Of a DNA stretch of 64,000 nucleotides, positions 1 to 11,702 are shown one piece after another. A program made the position numbers and the translations under genes. This stretch comes from Adineta steineri (taxonomy: Eukaryota; Rotifera; Eurotatoria; Adinetida; Adinetidae). The notes below the pieces were generated by a model. The model did not search any database, was not told the origin of the DNA, and saw only the letters and a list, made by a program, of their open reading frames with translations. The stretch spans positions 173,587 through 237,586 of the forward strand of contig CAJNOI010000046.1 of assembly GCA_905250115.1 (NCBI GenBank), in the 5' to 3' direction. The number at the start of each line of letters is the position of its first letter. The stretch's first letter is position 1.

Positions 1-393
1 TAAATATTTCTTAAAATAAAAACGTCTAATATTTTCAGTATGTATAACAAAATCAATCTAACATGACGAAATATTGGTTTCTCTTCATATCATTTCTAAA
101 TTTTCACGTTTAAGATCATTTTCTTGATTTAGCGAGTTTATTACTCGCAACTTCGCATTTGATTTTCTAAGATGAAAACACCGGAAGTACGAGATATTTA
201 TTAAAAATTACTAAAAAAAAGAAATGAAGGATCCTTTATATTTTACTGACAGAAAATCTTAATTAACTTTCATGCCCAGAAAAGCATAAAATTAATTTCA
301 TTTCGAATAGGTTTGGGTTTCTATAGAGAACATTTTTATATTAATACATTCTCGGAAAAATCTTGTTTTGGTTAACTAGCATAATTTAAAAGT

Positions 394-1825
394 ATGTCAT
401 CCTCAAATACAATCACCACTGAAGCTGATATTATTAAAGCAGATGGGATAATATTTTATCAAATCTGGTGTTATTCCATGTTCACTTTTGGCATTATTGG
501 TCATACACTAAGTATCTATGTATTTACACGTACAGTACTTCGCTCAAATCCATGTTCAAGATACTTTTTGGCATCAACAATCAGTGGCTCTTGTGTCGTT
601 ATGATTACTATACCTTTACGATTACTGCAGCTCCGATATAATATAAATGTTTTTACAAATTCAATCATAGTATGTAAAATTGTTACATTGCTTCTGAATT
701 GGACCAGGTAATAGTATATATGCATATAAGCACATGAAATTTTAATCAGTGTTTCATTCACTTTTATAGAGCACAAAATGCATGGTTCACTGCTATGGCC
801 TGTGCCGATCGGTAAGTTATAGTACTAATATCAATTCATAATCATACTTTTAGTATGAAATACTTTAGTTTATTCATAAAACTATTCAAACATAGACATA
901 ACCTATGTATACTATCTTTAGCTTTTTCGAGATTTAAACAATGAAATACAAACCATTGCCTTACGAGGGAAACTTTTGAGGTGATACCTCCCGTTTTCAT
1001 TCATTCATATCTCATTTAGTTAAGTATATTGAGATGGGGAAAATCCTCTCTAGGGTTTTTACTATCTCAATATACTTAACTAAATGAGATATGAATGAAT
1101 AAAAACGGGAGGTATCACCTCAAAAGTTTTCCTCGTTAGTTGTATTGAAATTTATTTTCTTTAGATTTTTATGCAGTTCAGCGTCTACAACCCTTCGTGG
1201 CTTCAGTAGTCTTCGTGTTACTTATCGCACTATTCCTCTTGCAATTCTAATAGTTGGTCTCGGATATATTCATGTGCCCATCTACTATCAAATTAATACA
1301 CGTCAACAAACATGCGTTCCGATACCAGGCATATATCAAACCTTTGTTGGAGTATGGAATTTAGTTGAATTTAGTTTGGGTCCACCAATCGCAATGCTTT
1401 ATTTTGGTCTAGGCACTGTGAAAAATGTTCGCCAGTCAGTCGGACGCATTGCACCAAATAGTATTCAAACACTAACTCAAACTCAAATTCAACAACAACG
1501 ACGACGAAAGGCAACAGATCGACAACTAATTCAAATGATGTTTGCTCAATGTATTGTATTTATTTTAACGGCAAGCCTTCCTTCTGTTCAATATATTTAT
1601 GCATCAGTTAGAGCAAATGTGACAGTAGATGCTGTACAGTCAGCAAAGGACAGTTTGTTCTCAAGTATCGCTAATTTTGTATCTCTTTCAGTTCCTTGTA
1701 TGAGTTTTTATTTGTTTACTTTATCAAGCAAACTCTTTCGAAATGAACTGATGAAATTATTCAATGATTCATGGCGACCCAAACAAATAAATACAACTGG
1801 TATTAATCCATCACGAAAAAACTGA
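394..1825 (+). CDS. Rhodopsin-like (class A) G-protein-coupled receptor, 3 exons
   Basis: Seven-transmembrane receptor of unknown ligand, expected in the plasma membrane. Exons 394-707, 770-811 and 1177-1825 join in frame to 334 aa. Transmembrane 1 starts near residue 24 (FYQIWCYSMF). The second exon carries the end of TM3 with ACADR, the Asp-Arg of the DRY motif, with Ser instead of Tyr after the junction. The third exon holds TM4-TM7, including a basic third loop (QQQRRRKATDRQ), and ends in a short cytoplasmic tail after SVPCMSFYLF. The length fits short invertebrate peptide-type receptors of the kind expanded in bdelloids. Intron 2 (812-1176) is long because a hairpin transposon sits in it. 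The start at 394 is the first ATG with Asn/Thr-rich extracellular residues. Ligand class cannot be told from the sequence. Confidence 0.8.
964..1135. mobile_element. Hairpin MITE in GPCR intron 2 (PIF/Harbinger-like?)
   Basis: A 172-bp element made almost entirely of two inverted arms of about 75 bp (roughly 964-1038 and 1060-1135) around a short loop. Ends read CGAGG...CCTCG and both are flanked by TTA (961-963 and 1136-1138), which would be a 3-bp target-site duplication of the kind made by PIF/Harbinger elements; a TA duplication of Tc1/mariner type cannot be excluded. It has no coding capacity. The arms are nearly identical, which suggests recent insertion or arm-to-arm correction. Confidence 0.8.
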
Positions 1826-3556
1826 TTCATTAACTTTCTTCTCAAAATATTAATTATATTCGCAGTTTATTATATTTTAATTAGACAAAAAAAAATGTAT
1901 GCATGTCTTATATGATCTGATTGTGCTTTTGTTTGTGTTTATGAATGTTATTTTTAGTAAATATTGTAATAAATACGTCAATCATAAGTACATCATTGAC
2001 TGTCATGTATATACAGAATTTTGGAAATCTAAAATTGAATTATTCTATTACAACTGTTCTGAAATGGTAGTTGTTGTTATCTGTTTCTATTGATGTCTTA
2101 AACTATCTAATAATATAAGTTAAGTATGAAAAGCTTAATTATACTGAAATACAACTATATGTGATATCAATAAAATATCATGCGAATTATTTGTTTTAGT
2201 ACATAAAAGTAAACAATTTATACTTTACTGGTTCACTAACAAACTAATAGCACTCGTCACAAAATTTTTGAAATAAGTGTTCTATGATTCGCAAGTTAAC
2301 TAGAAATTCTTTTCGCCTTTAATACAAGGGCTTGAAGTACTTAGACCGGCACTGTTCGCGTTACCATCAGCAAATGTATAAACTAAATCGAACCTGTTAC
2401 GTAACTGAATATGAGCCAAGTTATTTATTAGTTATAAACTTCATCGATAAAATTATAACAAAAAACGAAAATATGAATGAAGAATAGAAATAATAGATTT
2501 TTTTTGATATTTATTATCGATACAAATAAGAATAAGGAGAAGATGTATAAGATAATTCTTCTGAGAGAAATTGAATTAGAGAAGATCATCGAAAAAAACA
2601 ACAAGTTTTATACATCTTGTCATGTTTGCAACATATTCTCTCGAGAGAATATTCCTACAAAAAGGCACCAATAGAATTATTCAACTTCTTTAAAATAAAC
2701 ATGAGAAGCGTCCAAAAACAAAATTTTTGTAACAATGAACATCGGGAATAAAGTGATATGTTATTCTATAAATTCTCGACCAACCAAAAGATTTCATCGA
2801 TTTAATCAGATACTTTTTTCATTCTTCTTTCTGTAGATTATTTTTGTGTTTGTTGTCTTTTTATTTTGTGACTTATGATATCAATTTATTTGAGATATAT
2901 CTTGTGATTGAAATAAATTTCTCTGCATAAGTGTAACTATAAATACACTTAGAAGAGAATACTGATTCACATTCTCCCTCGTCTTTTTTCACTTTCAATA
3001 ATATGACTTCTATTTTCTTTTCCATTGATTTAGTCAGAAATAAGTAGTAGTTCCTCCACAATATGCTTTGTTTTTTTGTTAAGACTATCAATCGCTTTAT
3101 AGAATTATGAACATAACAGGAACATAAATTAATATGTCCATTTTCTAAAATACAACAATTAAGCTGATCAAACTATTTGACAAAAAAGGGTGTGGATGAA
3201 AACAATTGATTTGTTTGAACATATTATTGAGTTATTCATTTCTGATATTCACTTTAGAATAATTATTTTTATGCTATCATTCGGATATATGTGGCCGGAA
3301 GTAACAAATGACTAATATTTTTCATATCTGTATTTGTATCCACTCAGTTGTAATAATAATGATCACTCTTTCATCAATCATATGGCTCTTTTTCAACAAC
3401 CACCATACAATGTAACTTCAAGATATTACTGTAACTCATATGGTATTTGGTGAATGATAATTTATTGAGAAATGTGAATGATTAAATAGTTTGATTACAT
3501 ATAAAAAAAGATTATGATTCAATTCAAAAAAGAAAATGTCATTCTGTCTATATAGA
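1826..3556. other. Intergenic, no gene recognised
   Basis: AT-rich spacer after the GPCR. The short open frames here (1899-2093, 2477-2674, 2873-3091) have low-complexity, Lys/Asn/Ile-rich translations without family resemblance and are not called. Confidence 0.5.
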
Positions 3557-3758
3557 TTAATAGAGCTCAGCACTACTGAGAATGCCGCCATTGTATCCAC
3601 CAGCAACTAATACTAATCCATTTGCTAATTTGGATGCTGTGTGATAATATCGTGCGATACTCATGTTTGCTGTAGTTGTCCAAGTGCCTGTTGATGGATT
3701 GTACAATTCAGCACTATTGAGATAACCATTACCAGTAGTTCCGCCAGCAACTAATACT
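3557..3758 (-). pseudogene. Kelch-repeat protein, 3' fragment cut by the hAT element
   Basis: The minus strand reads an open kelch-type sequence: two blades with [18 protein letters not shown] and a following [10 protein letters not shown], ending at a TAA (3557-3559). Kelch repeats form beta-propeller blades; the Gly-Gly and the Tyr/Trp spacing are visible. The frame is open up to 3758, where it is interrupted exactly at the terminal inverted repeat of the neighbouring hAT transposon; the missing upstream part of the gene is not found on the far side of that element. It is a remnant, not a working gene. Confidence 0.7.
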
Positions 3759-3905
3759 TAGGCATGACCCAAACCCAAACAGTTTGGGTTTGGTGAGTTT
3801 GGGTTTGGGTATTGAGTTTGGGATTGGGTTTGGGTATATGAGTTTGAGTTTGGGTTTGAGTTTGGGTATATAGTTTGGGTTTGGGTTTGGTTTGAGTTTG
3901 GGTTT
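3759..3905. repeat. Left subterminal TTTGGG-type array of hAT element
   Basis: After the terminal CCCAAACCCAAAC the strand flips to about a dozen GTTTGGGTTTGG / GTTTGAG variants, so the end can fold into a G-rich hairpin. The right end (9041-9202) has the same arrangement in inverse orientation. Confidence 0.85.
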
Positions 3906-4404
3906 TGATTAGAATTTTTTATTAATTTTTATAAAAAAAATGACATACGGAAATATGAATTGAGAGTTTCATCATTCTCGAGTACTGAGGTTGATACTAC
4001 TATGATAGCTTTAAAAAACTATGGCAGATACCTTAACATCACTTCTCTCTTTCTCACTATACATATTTGCACATAAATATATATAATATTGAAATTTGTT
4101 GCTAAATTATTATGACATCCAATTGTATTTTTAACATCTACCATTCATTTGTCTTTTACATTTAGTAAATTATACTACGTGACATATGTTAATAGTAAAT
4201 AAGTATTCACATAATAGAATTAATTTTATAAATTTCTTCTCATTCTTTATGAAAGTAGTTCATTGTGTTTCTGATTATAATTCTGCAGAAATTAGATTAC
4301 TAAATTTCCAAGTTTGATAACTAATACTAGGTATCATCGACAAAAATATTTTAATTTAAGATGTTTTTTATTTTTTTCATTTCAAATAAAGTGTAACAGT
4401 AAGT

Positions 4405-4495
4405 GCCAAACGAAATAAGTAACAAACAAAATAAGTAACAAACGAAATAAGTAACAAACGAAATAAGTATGAAACGAAATAAATGTTAGACAAAA
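4405..4495. repeat. Short tandem array, ~16-bp unit
   Basis: Five or so copies of a unit close to AACAAACGAAATAAGT in tandem, diverging towards the right. Lies in the non-coding part of the hAT element downstream of the transposase stop. Confidence 0.8.
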
Positions 4496-5107
4496 TAATA
4501 CCGCAATGACTAAGTAATGTCAGCCACCTCTTATTAATATATACTTCAATAGAATCTATTTTGTCTGGCTTTACAAGTCTTCTGATAAAGTAGAGGAGTT
4601 TCCTAACTTTTTTGCTTCAGTGGAAGCCAGCATGTATATAGGAGCATAACCAGCATAACATAATCAAGAAAGAAGATGAAATCTTAGCTGAATCTGGATA
4701 CTATTTGATTCTAAGGATATTAGACTGTGATGTTAAAAACTCGTATTGGGCAGAAAAAATATCACCTCTTAATTTTATATGAACTTCTATTTATATTTTG
4801 TTTCATTTACAATTAAATTAAATAATCACATATTTGTATTGTAATCAAATACAGATTAATTTTATTCATGCTTTATATTTATAAATAAACATTAATCATC
4901 ATTTATCTACATTAATAAATATCTATTAATAATAGGATATTAAAAGTTTATGGTAAATGTAGACATAAGTAACTGTTCATATAACTATTTCTTTATATAA
5001 ATATAACTAAAGAATAAAATTAATTTTTGTTTATTCTCAATAGAAATAACTGATTATTAAAATTGGTTTTAAACTAATAAAAAATGATACTCTTATAAAT
5101 TTAATGT

Positions 5108-8021
5108 TTAGAGAAGTAATTTTAATGCGTACAATTTTGTTGCTAGATTTTTATAACGTTTAAATTCATCTTGAATAGAAGTTGTTGTTGCTGTTGTTAC
5201 TTCTTGTTCTAATTCTTTGTTGGTGCATTTAAGAAACGCTTCCCATGCTTTGTCAATATTATTAGATTTTGGTACCGTATATGCAGCTCCTGATGATGAT
5301 GTCGACGATGATGCTGTTGGTACAAAGCTTTTTTTGAAAATTTGTGTTAATTGTTTTTCAACCGAAGTTTGTTCGACTTTAGTAAGAGCAGCTAATCCAG
5401 TTGGATCAAAAAACCCATACATCTACATCAAATTAAGACTATTTAAGAATAGGATTAAATAAGGTTCTACTTACTTTTAATGTATTAAATTGATCTGTAT
5501 CTTTGGTCAAATAATACTGAAATTTTTCTAACACCTTGGCTTTTAATGCATTTAATGTTAAATTACTTTCTAATTCTACCAAATTTTCTTCTAAACTACG
5601 AATGAGATATAAAGCAGAACCAATTGTTGGATATGTATTGTTACTTAATACTTTTGTAGCTGAATAAAATGGTTGTAATAAAGTAACAAGTAGTTTTATT
5701 AGATCCCATTGATCAGTTGTTAATTCAATACTTGCTAATTTTTTTCGCTGTTTGTTAGTAAGATCAATATTTCCTTTGTTTTTGAACATATCACTAATTA
5801 AATCACGATACATACTGATTGTAGATAACATTTTGTAGCTGGAGTTCCAACGTGTTTTCACATCATTCGATAAACGACGTTTAATACGTTCATCTTTAGG
5901 AACTTGTAAGTTATAATTTATCCGTTTTTTTTCAAGAAAATTTGATAATATTGCTGTACGTTTACTTGTATTAACAATTTCACGTGCTATATGAACAACT
6001 TTTTTAACTCGTGTTTGTAAATCATCTAATACTACATCTTGTAAATTAACACCTTCAATGAAATTATCAATAATTTCTTCATCATGATCAGAATCAATCC
6101 ATTCATCTTCATCGGATGATACATCAGTTGATTCATTTTCAGATTGTGGTTCATTCGAACTATCATCACCATTCTATATAGAAAATTGAATTATAATATT
6201 AATAATACAAAACTGACTTGTGATGGAACTTTAAAAAGCTAGCTTGATTGCATAGGTCAGTTTTCTAGTAATCTCTTGTCAACTAAAAACTTATTATGTT
6301 TTTCATCTATTATTAATCCTACTATTAATGATTAATTGAGTTTCTTTTTACATTCTAGAAGTGCACTTTATTTTTAATATCATGATACTATAAGTTTCAA
6401 TCGATGGCAGTTTACAAGTGAAATAAATCTAGAAGTAGTCTTTTGAACTAATTTTGCTGTCTTTTCTATTACAATTTTTGAACATATCTAACTTATAAGC
6501 GACCAACAAATATATAGCGCCTTAAATCAATATATTTATAGTAGTAGAGAAAATAATGCTCTTTTAAAACTTATATGGGATCTTGTGAACAAATGATGTA
6601 AAAGTAAAATCTGGGGTAACAGAAATTTAGTTAACTCACTAGTTCGTTTTTTATTGTTTATATGTACTAAATAACAGATACAACTTAAATCAATAGAAAA
6701 CTATATCTTACTTTGGATAAACTATTTTCACTTGATATATAATCAACATCAACGGACATGCTTCTTATCATTTGAGTTAATCGAATTGGTAGATCATCTT
6801 CATCATTATCTTCACTTGAGTCGTATTCAACAGTTTCTGCCATAGCTGTTGTAGTTCGATTTTTCTTTTCTTTCACCCATAAATTTAAGCTGTTACAAAT
6901 AATTAAATGAAGTTTATGCGCTATGCAACGAATATATGTAATATGTGGACGATTAAAATAGTTGAACATGTCGCGCATATTTGCCGCTCCATCACAAGTA
7001 ATTGTTATTAATTTATTAAATAATCCTAAGCTAATTAATTCCTTTTCAATTACTTCGGCAATTAGTTTTGAGAAATGTCGTCCTTCGAAAGTAATAAATT
7101 TTAACACTTTGCAATGTTCATTAAAGTCTTTGTCTATAAAATGACCAGTGATGACTAAAAACGACTTCTGTTGGCGATTTGTCCAAAAATCACACGTCAC
7201 AGACAGAAAGTCTGCCTGTTCAAATTCAGTAACAGTATAATTTGTATGCTGTTGATGTAGACGTTTTAATTTTTTAACAATATAATTACGAGTAGGTGGT
7301 TTATATCCTAGAACAAAGTAAAACCAATGTTAAAAATCAATTATTCGGAATTTTTAACAACGGAATCAAGTTTTAAATATCCTTGATAGGATCCTTTTCA
7401 ACCTCAAAATCTAGGAGTTTCAGCTTTAAGTGATTCAAATTTACTAGTAACAGTGTGAGTTTTCTATCATAGAAATATATCAAATCAATCCTTACCAGGT
7501 TTTAAAGCATTAATGTATTTTTTGAAACCGGATTTTTGGAAATCACCAAACGCTCTTCCATCTTGAATTATAGCATCAACAGCTAAAGCATCTAGGTTTT
7601 CTTTTTCTTTTCTTGTTAAACGATGAGTAGCTACACACGGTTGTGGTGTTTCATTTAAACCAAATTGTTGAAGACCATGTCGTTGAAATAAATGTCGACG
7701 AAGACTTGATGTCCCATAATTCGGTGTTAATAAGTTTTCTTCGCAAATCGAACATTTTGCTGTTAAAGGTACAACACCAATAAGCCGTTCGAAGTGTTCC
7801 CAAACACTTGCCTTCAATGTAACATCGAGTAATACATCATTAGATGGTGTTGTTAATAAATCAGCAGTTGTTGTTGCTGTTGTTGTTGTTGTTGTTGCTG
7901 CTGCTGTTGCTGTTGTTGTTGTTAATGGAGAAATAGATGATGCCGAATCAAGTGGATCAAGACTTAATTCATTATCTGATATAAGTGAACGAGAATCGAT
8001 GGTACGACGACGTAGGTTCAT
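5108..8021 (-). CDS. hAT transposase with N-terminal BED zinc finger, 4 exons
   Basis: Nuclear DNA transposase that would bind and cut the ends of its own element. Exons 7496-8021, 6712-7307, 5475-6173 and 5108-5422 splice in frame to 711 aa without a stop. Residues about 30-60 are a Thr/Ala-rich stretch; then comes a BED finger (CSICEE followed by LRRHLFQRHG). The RNase-H-like core shows CDFWT, the catalytic-type CDGAANM, RCIAHKLHL, an acidic insert, and KTRWNSS (the RW motif). The protein stops soon after DEFKRYKNLATK, just before where hAT proteins usually carry the C-terminal dimerisation block with the third acidic residue; that block is absent. It may be truncated or use an unseen last exon. 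Confidence 0.85.
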
Positions 8022-8082
8022 TTTTAAGAAATGAGAAGATCAAATTTATACAAAAGAAAATTAATTAAACCTAATGATTTTT

Positions 8083-8272
8083 TATATAGTAAAGGAATGA
8101 AAAAAATGATAATATACGAAAAATACGCCATGTATAATAAAAGAGAAAGATGTTCCTTTGACATCATGATGCTTGTTGTATATAGTAAAGGAAAGAAAAA
8201 AATGATAATATACGAAAAATACGCCATTTATAATAAAAGAGAGAGATGTTCCTTTAACATCATGTTGCTTGT
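8083..8272. repeat. Two-copy 96-bp tandem duplication
   Basis: Two nearly identical copies begin TATATAGTAAAGG at 8083 and 8179. They lie inside the hAT element just upstream of the transposase start, in what would be its promoter or 5' leader. Short open frames read through them on both strands but are not genes. Confidence 0.85.
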
Positions 8273-9040
8273 TTCAACGAACTATATTATCTTCTAAACT
8301 TTCAAAACAAAATTAATTATATATAACGGTTTCGTATACCTTGTTATCTTCTAGGCAATCGAAACAGAATTTATCGTTAGAATACAAACTATAAATAAAG
8401 CTATTTCTTTACATTGACTGTTGCATATCCATTTAAATTTACATCGAGTATATAGAAAAAAGTATTGCGACCATTAGTTTTACTTTTCTGTCGAATTATT
8501 AAACATAAAAGTGCAATCTTGTGACTTTTACAGCTAAATATTAGATTGAATATAGCATCAGCTCGTCTAAAACTTACTTATCGTAAAGTTTCAACGGATA
8601 ACAACGGATTTTGAATGAAAAAAATTAAGAATTCTTTTCTCGATAAAAGCAGTTTGTTTAACAACAAGTTATTTTTAAAATATGTACTATAATTATATTT
8701 TTGTATGTTTTATGTACATATATTGACAGCAAATATCAGACCTATTATGTAAATGAGATAATAGAGTGCTTGCTAGAGTAATTACTTTTCAATTTTTTCA
8801 AACCATTCTCAAGCCAATCACACTCACACAGACAATATATCAGACAAAACAAAGTGATGGTTATACATATGTTTTAGATACAATTTCATGTTCTTGTTCT
8901 TGCATCGCCAAATATAGCCTATCAAACGTTTACTATATTTGTTTTTGCTTAGTTGCTATAGATAAAAAGCAAATATTGAGGACAAATAAAGCAATATAGA
9001 TAAACCTATGTTCACACTCATGATTTTTAGTAACTTTGAC

Positions 9041-9202
9041 CACCAAACCCAAACCCAAACCCAAACTTATCCCAAACTTTATACTCAAACTCAAACCCAA
9101 ACTCAAACTCAATATCCAAACCCAAACCCAAACTCAAACTCATTAAACCAAACCCAAACTCCCAAACGGTTTGAATATGAGTTTGGGTTTGGGTCATGCC
9201 TA
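9041..9202. repeat. Right subterminal CCCAAA-type array of hAT element
   Basis: A run of ACCCAAACCCAAACT variants ending in the inverted copy of the 22-bp terminus. The open frame across it (translating as Gln-Thr repeats) is an artefact of the repeat. Confidence 0.85.
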
Positions 9203-9848
9203 TTCATGTACATGAAAATTAAAAGTAAAAAAGCAAATACAATCCATTATCATAAAAACACACCAATAACAATAAACGAAGAAAAGAATGATATGGTTTT
9301 ATAGGATTTCATCTGCCTTGTTCTATATAGGATTGAAAACATGCAATCTAATTAATACGTGCAGTGATAATAGAGAATTTATTCGAGATATTTTATATTT
9401 AAAAATCTACGTTTGAATTAAGATCAGTGAAGGAGTTTCGATCAATTTTGATTAATGTTTGATTTTTGTGTATTCTCATATAAAAGAGAACCATGTCGTG
9501 AAAATCGATATGAATCATATTTCTCAAAGATATCGGTGATTAAATTAGGCTTTATCGTGGTTATAGAGAGAAAAACGATTCTTTGAGAATTAAAGGCTAA
9601 ATATAATTTCTAAACAGTTTTTTTTAAACATAATCATAGAGATTTGAAATCAAAAAATGTTTCCTTTCTGTATGGATGTCACTACTATGATATGCACGAG
9701 CTTGGACAGTTTAAAAAAAAATGATCGAACTTAACTTTTTATTGAGATTCATTTCTTTTTAACAATAGACGGTTTACATTTTAGACCAATCATTTCTTCA
9801 ATTAAATCTTTTTCTCATATATTCAGTTTTAGATGAGTTTGTTATCCT

Positions 9849-9904
9849 TTGAGGGTGTGAGATAAATACAATACATTCACACCCACACCTACACTCACCC
9901 TCAA
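9849..9904. repeat. Short G-rich inverted repeat (TTGAGGGTGTG type)
   Basis: TTTGAGGGTGTGAG on the left and CACTCACCCTCAA on the right form imperfect inverted ends around a core with CACACCCACACC. Similar tracts occur at 29135, 38228 and 60230. It abuts the start of the pseudogene that follows. Confidence 0.6.
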
Positions 9905-10165
9905 GATGTTCAGCAATCAATTCTATTTCGAAAGAAAATCATGTATTCTTCGACTTTTTCTCATATGTCTGTTATCTCTTATAATCTATAAACAATGGAT
10001 TATTTCTTATTACTTTTATAACTTCACGAGAAGACTATATTGACTTATTGAATGTTCTACTTGATTCTGTATATTTATTTACAAAAACAATGTGGTCCAA
10101 CAACATATGCATGTAAAATATTAGCAATTCTTTCTAGTGAAGCCAATTTGGTGGAACTACCTAAT
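9905..10165 (+). pseudogene. Scrambled partial copy of the glycosyltransferase-like gene at 20595
   Basis: Nucleotide similarity to the gene at 20595-21632 is obvious: the start region (ATGTTCAGCAATCAATTCTA), the membrane anchor, the piece around ACTTCACGAG and the piece around CAATGTGGTCCAACAACATA are all recognisable. Two internal segments (about 80 and 95 bp) are deleted, breaking the frame, and the similarity ends after the SSEAN equivalent. The following 90 bp up to 10252 are open but do not match the parent. Clearly non-functional. Confidence 0.85.
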
Positions 10166-10278
10166 GAAAAAAATATTAGAACAGAATTAAATAATAAACG
10201 ATTACAACAAATGTTGTTCGAATTAAATTTATTTATTTTTTATTTAAATTAATAAAAACTCAATTCGAAATAATATTA

Positions 10279-11702
10279 TTACTCAGAAGACATATTCACA
10301 CGATTCGATCGACATACATCAGCTTGAATAGAATTCATCTCTGAATAAAATCCATCAGGATCACGATAGAACATATCAAATAATTGTTCACCAAGAGCTT
10401 CGAATACTACGTCATAAACACTTGAATATTTTTCCACAAAAAAATGAAGAGTTAATGAAGCTTGACGTTGACTCTCAGGATAAGATTCATTGCCCATAAC
10501 ACATAATAAAAGATGAACAATATTTAAACGTAAAAAACGATCACGTTGGTTAGTAAGTAAACGAATACATTTACATATAGCTGCTTGTTGAATAAATATT
10601 GGCATAGGACCACCTTTAAGTGAATCAATTAGTTTATTATTATCTTCATGATCATCTTCTTCAACTTCCTCCTCTTCCTCATCATCATCAATGTCAGTTT
10701 TATCTTGATTTAATGAATCTTTCAAACAATTAATTAATAGTTGAGCTATTATGGCTGCTGTATTTTCATCATTCCAATCCTTTGACATAAGAATTTTTAT
10801 AAATTCCATCGCTTGATATTGAACTTCAGCATGAAAGGATTGAAGAAGATTAACAACTGGTTCAAGTAAACTTCCATGAACTCTTTCTAATTGAGGTTGA
10901 AGTTTACAAAGAAGAGAAACAGCTAATTCTTGTGCTTTTGCTGATGTTGAAAGTAAAATAGCAATAAGACCTTTATATACTTGTTGAATATATAATGGAT
11001 TTCCAAGTGCTAATGAATCAAGTAATATTTGTGCTGATTTTTGTGTATTTTCATGTGTTGTTGATTTTGCCATACATTCAGCAATAGCTCGAATACCATA
11101 TGATTGACAAATTAATTCTTTATATACGCGACCATTATCAGCAATTAATTTTAATAATTCTAACTAGAAAAATATTTCAAAATAAATAAGAATTAAAATT
11201 ATCTTTTTTTTCTCTCTAAATATTTACAGCTTGTCTTTTATCTTCATCTTTAATTTGATTAACATTGAGTATTTCAAGAAGTGTAAATAGACCACCAACA
11301 TCAAGAAATTCACTAAGAAATTTATTTCCTGTTGATGATTGTAAAAAAACACGAAGTGCTCTCAATTGTTCATTTAAACATGTACCAAAAAGATAAGTTA
11401 TACGTAACCATGAAGCTATATTTTCATAGAATAGAAATATAAGAATTATAAATTAACAAAATAACTTACTAATACGAGTAAAAAATAAACTAGCCGATTG
11501 AGCAAATTCAGTTTCAAGTTCAGGTTCAGTTATTGATTTATGTAATTCAATAAAGTCAAGTAAAATTTGACGACGAGCTTTAGTTGAACCTATATATGAA
11601 AAAGTTAAAATTAATAATATCATTGAATTATTTACCTTGATCCCAACGAGAGAGTAATCGACGAATTTGTGTAAGACTGGCTTCTTGTCGTGCGTTCGGC
11701 AT
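10279..11702 (-). CDS. ARMH1: Armadillo-like helical domain protein 1 homologue, 4 exons
   Basis: Alpha-helical armadillo-like repeat protein, probably a cytoplasmic scaffold; the vertebrate family member ARMH1 has no settled biochemical role. Exons 11636-11702, 11470-11589, 11228-11415 and 10279-11163 splice in frame to 419 aa, close to the vertebrate length. Recognisable family segments are the N-terminal RRLLSRWD, ELETEFAQSASLFFTRISSWLRITYL, FLDVGGLFTLLEIL, ANGR-like RVYKELICQSYGIRAIAE, and the C-terminal LTLHFFVEKY. A strongly acidic loop of Glu/Asp (about residues 274-286) interrupts the repeat array. The start is the ATG at 11702, giving MPNARQEAS. Assignment rests on remembered family similarity. 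Confidence 0.75.

Larger units (their letters stand above)
3759..9202 (-). mobile_element. hAT-superfamily DNA transposon, 5.4 kb, with GGGTTT-rich ends
   Basis: The first and last 22 bp are perfect inverted repeats beginning TAGGCATGACCC. Each is followed by a subterminal array of TTTGGG/CCCAAA motifs (left to about 3905, right from about 9041), as expected for transposase-binding sites. A four-exon BED/hAT transposase lies inside (5108-8021, minus). TAGGCATG resembles other hAT termini and is shared with the MITE at 13384. The insertion splits a kelch fragment on the left. The flanking 8-mers (CTAATACT left, TTCATGTA right) do not match, so one flank has been rearranged or the two ends come from different copies. 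Confidence 0.75.

Noticed and set aside
4560-4700. Possible missing C-terminal exon of the hAT transposase (minus strand reading LASTEAKKLGNSSTLSEDL)
   Set aside because: Resembles the SE...LS pattern only loosely, spacing is too short and stops follow; not enough to extend the gene model.
9008-9304. Open frame with Gln-Thr repeats
   Set aside because: It is a reading of the CCCAAA subterminal array; periodicity is nucleotide-level and the frame has no other coding signature.
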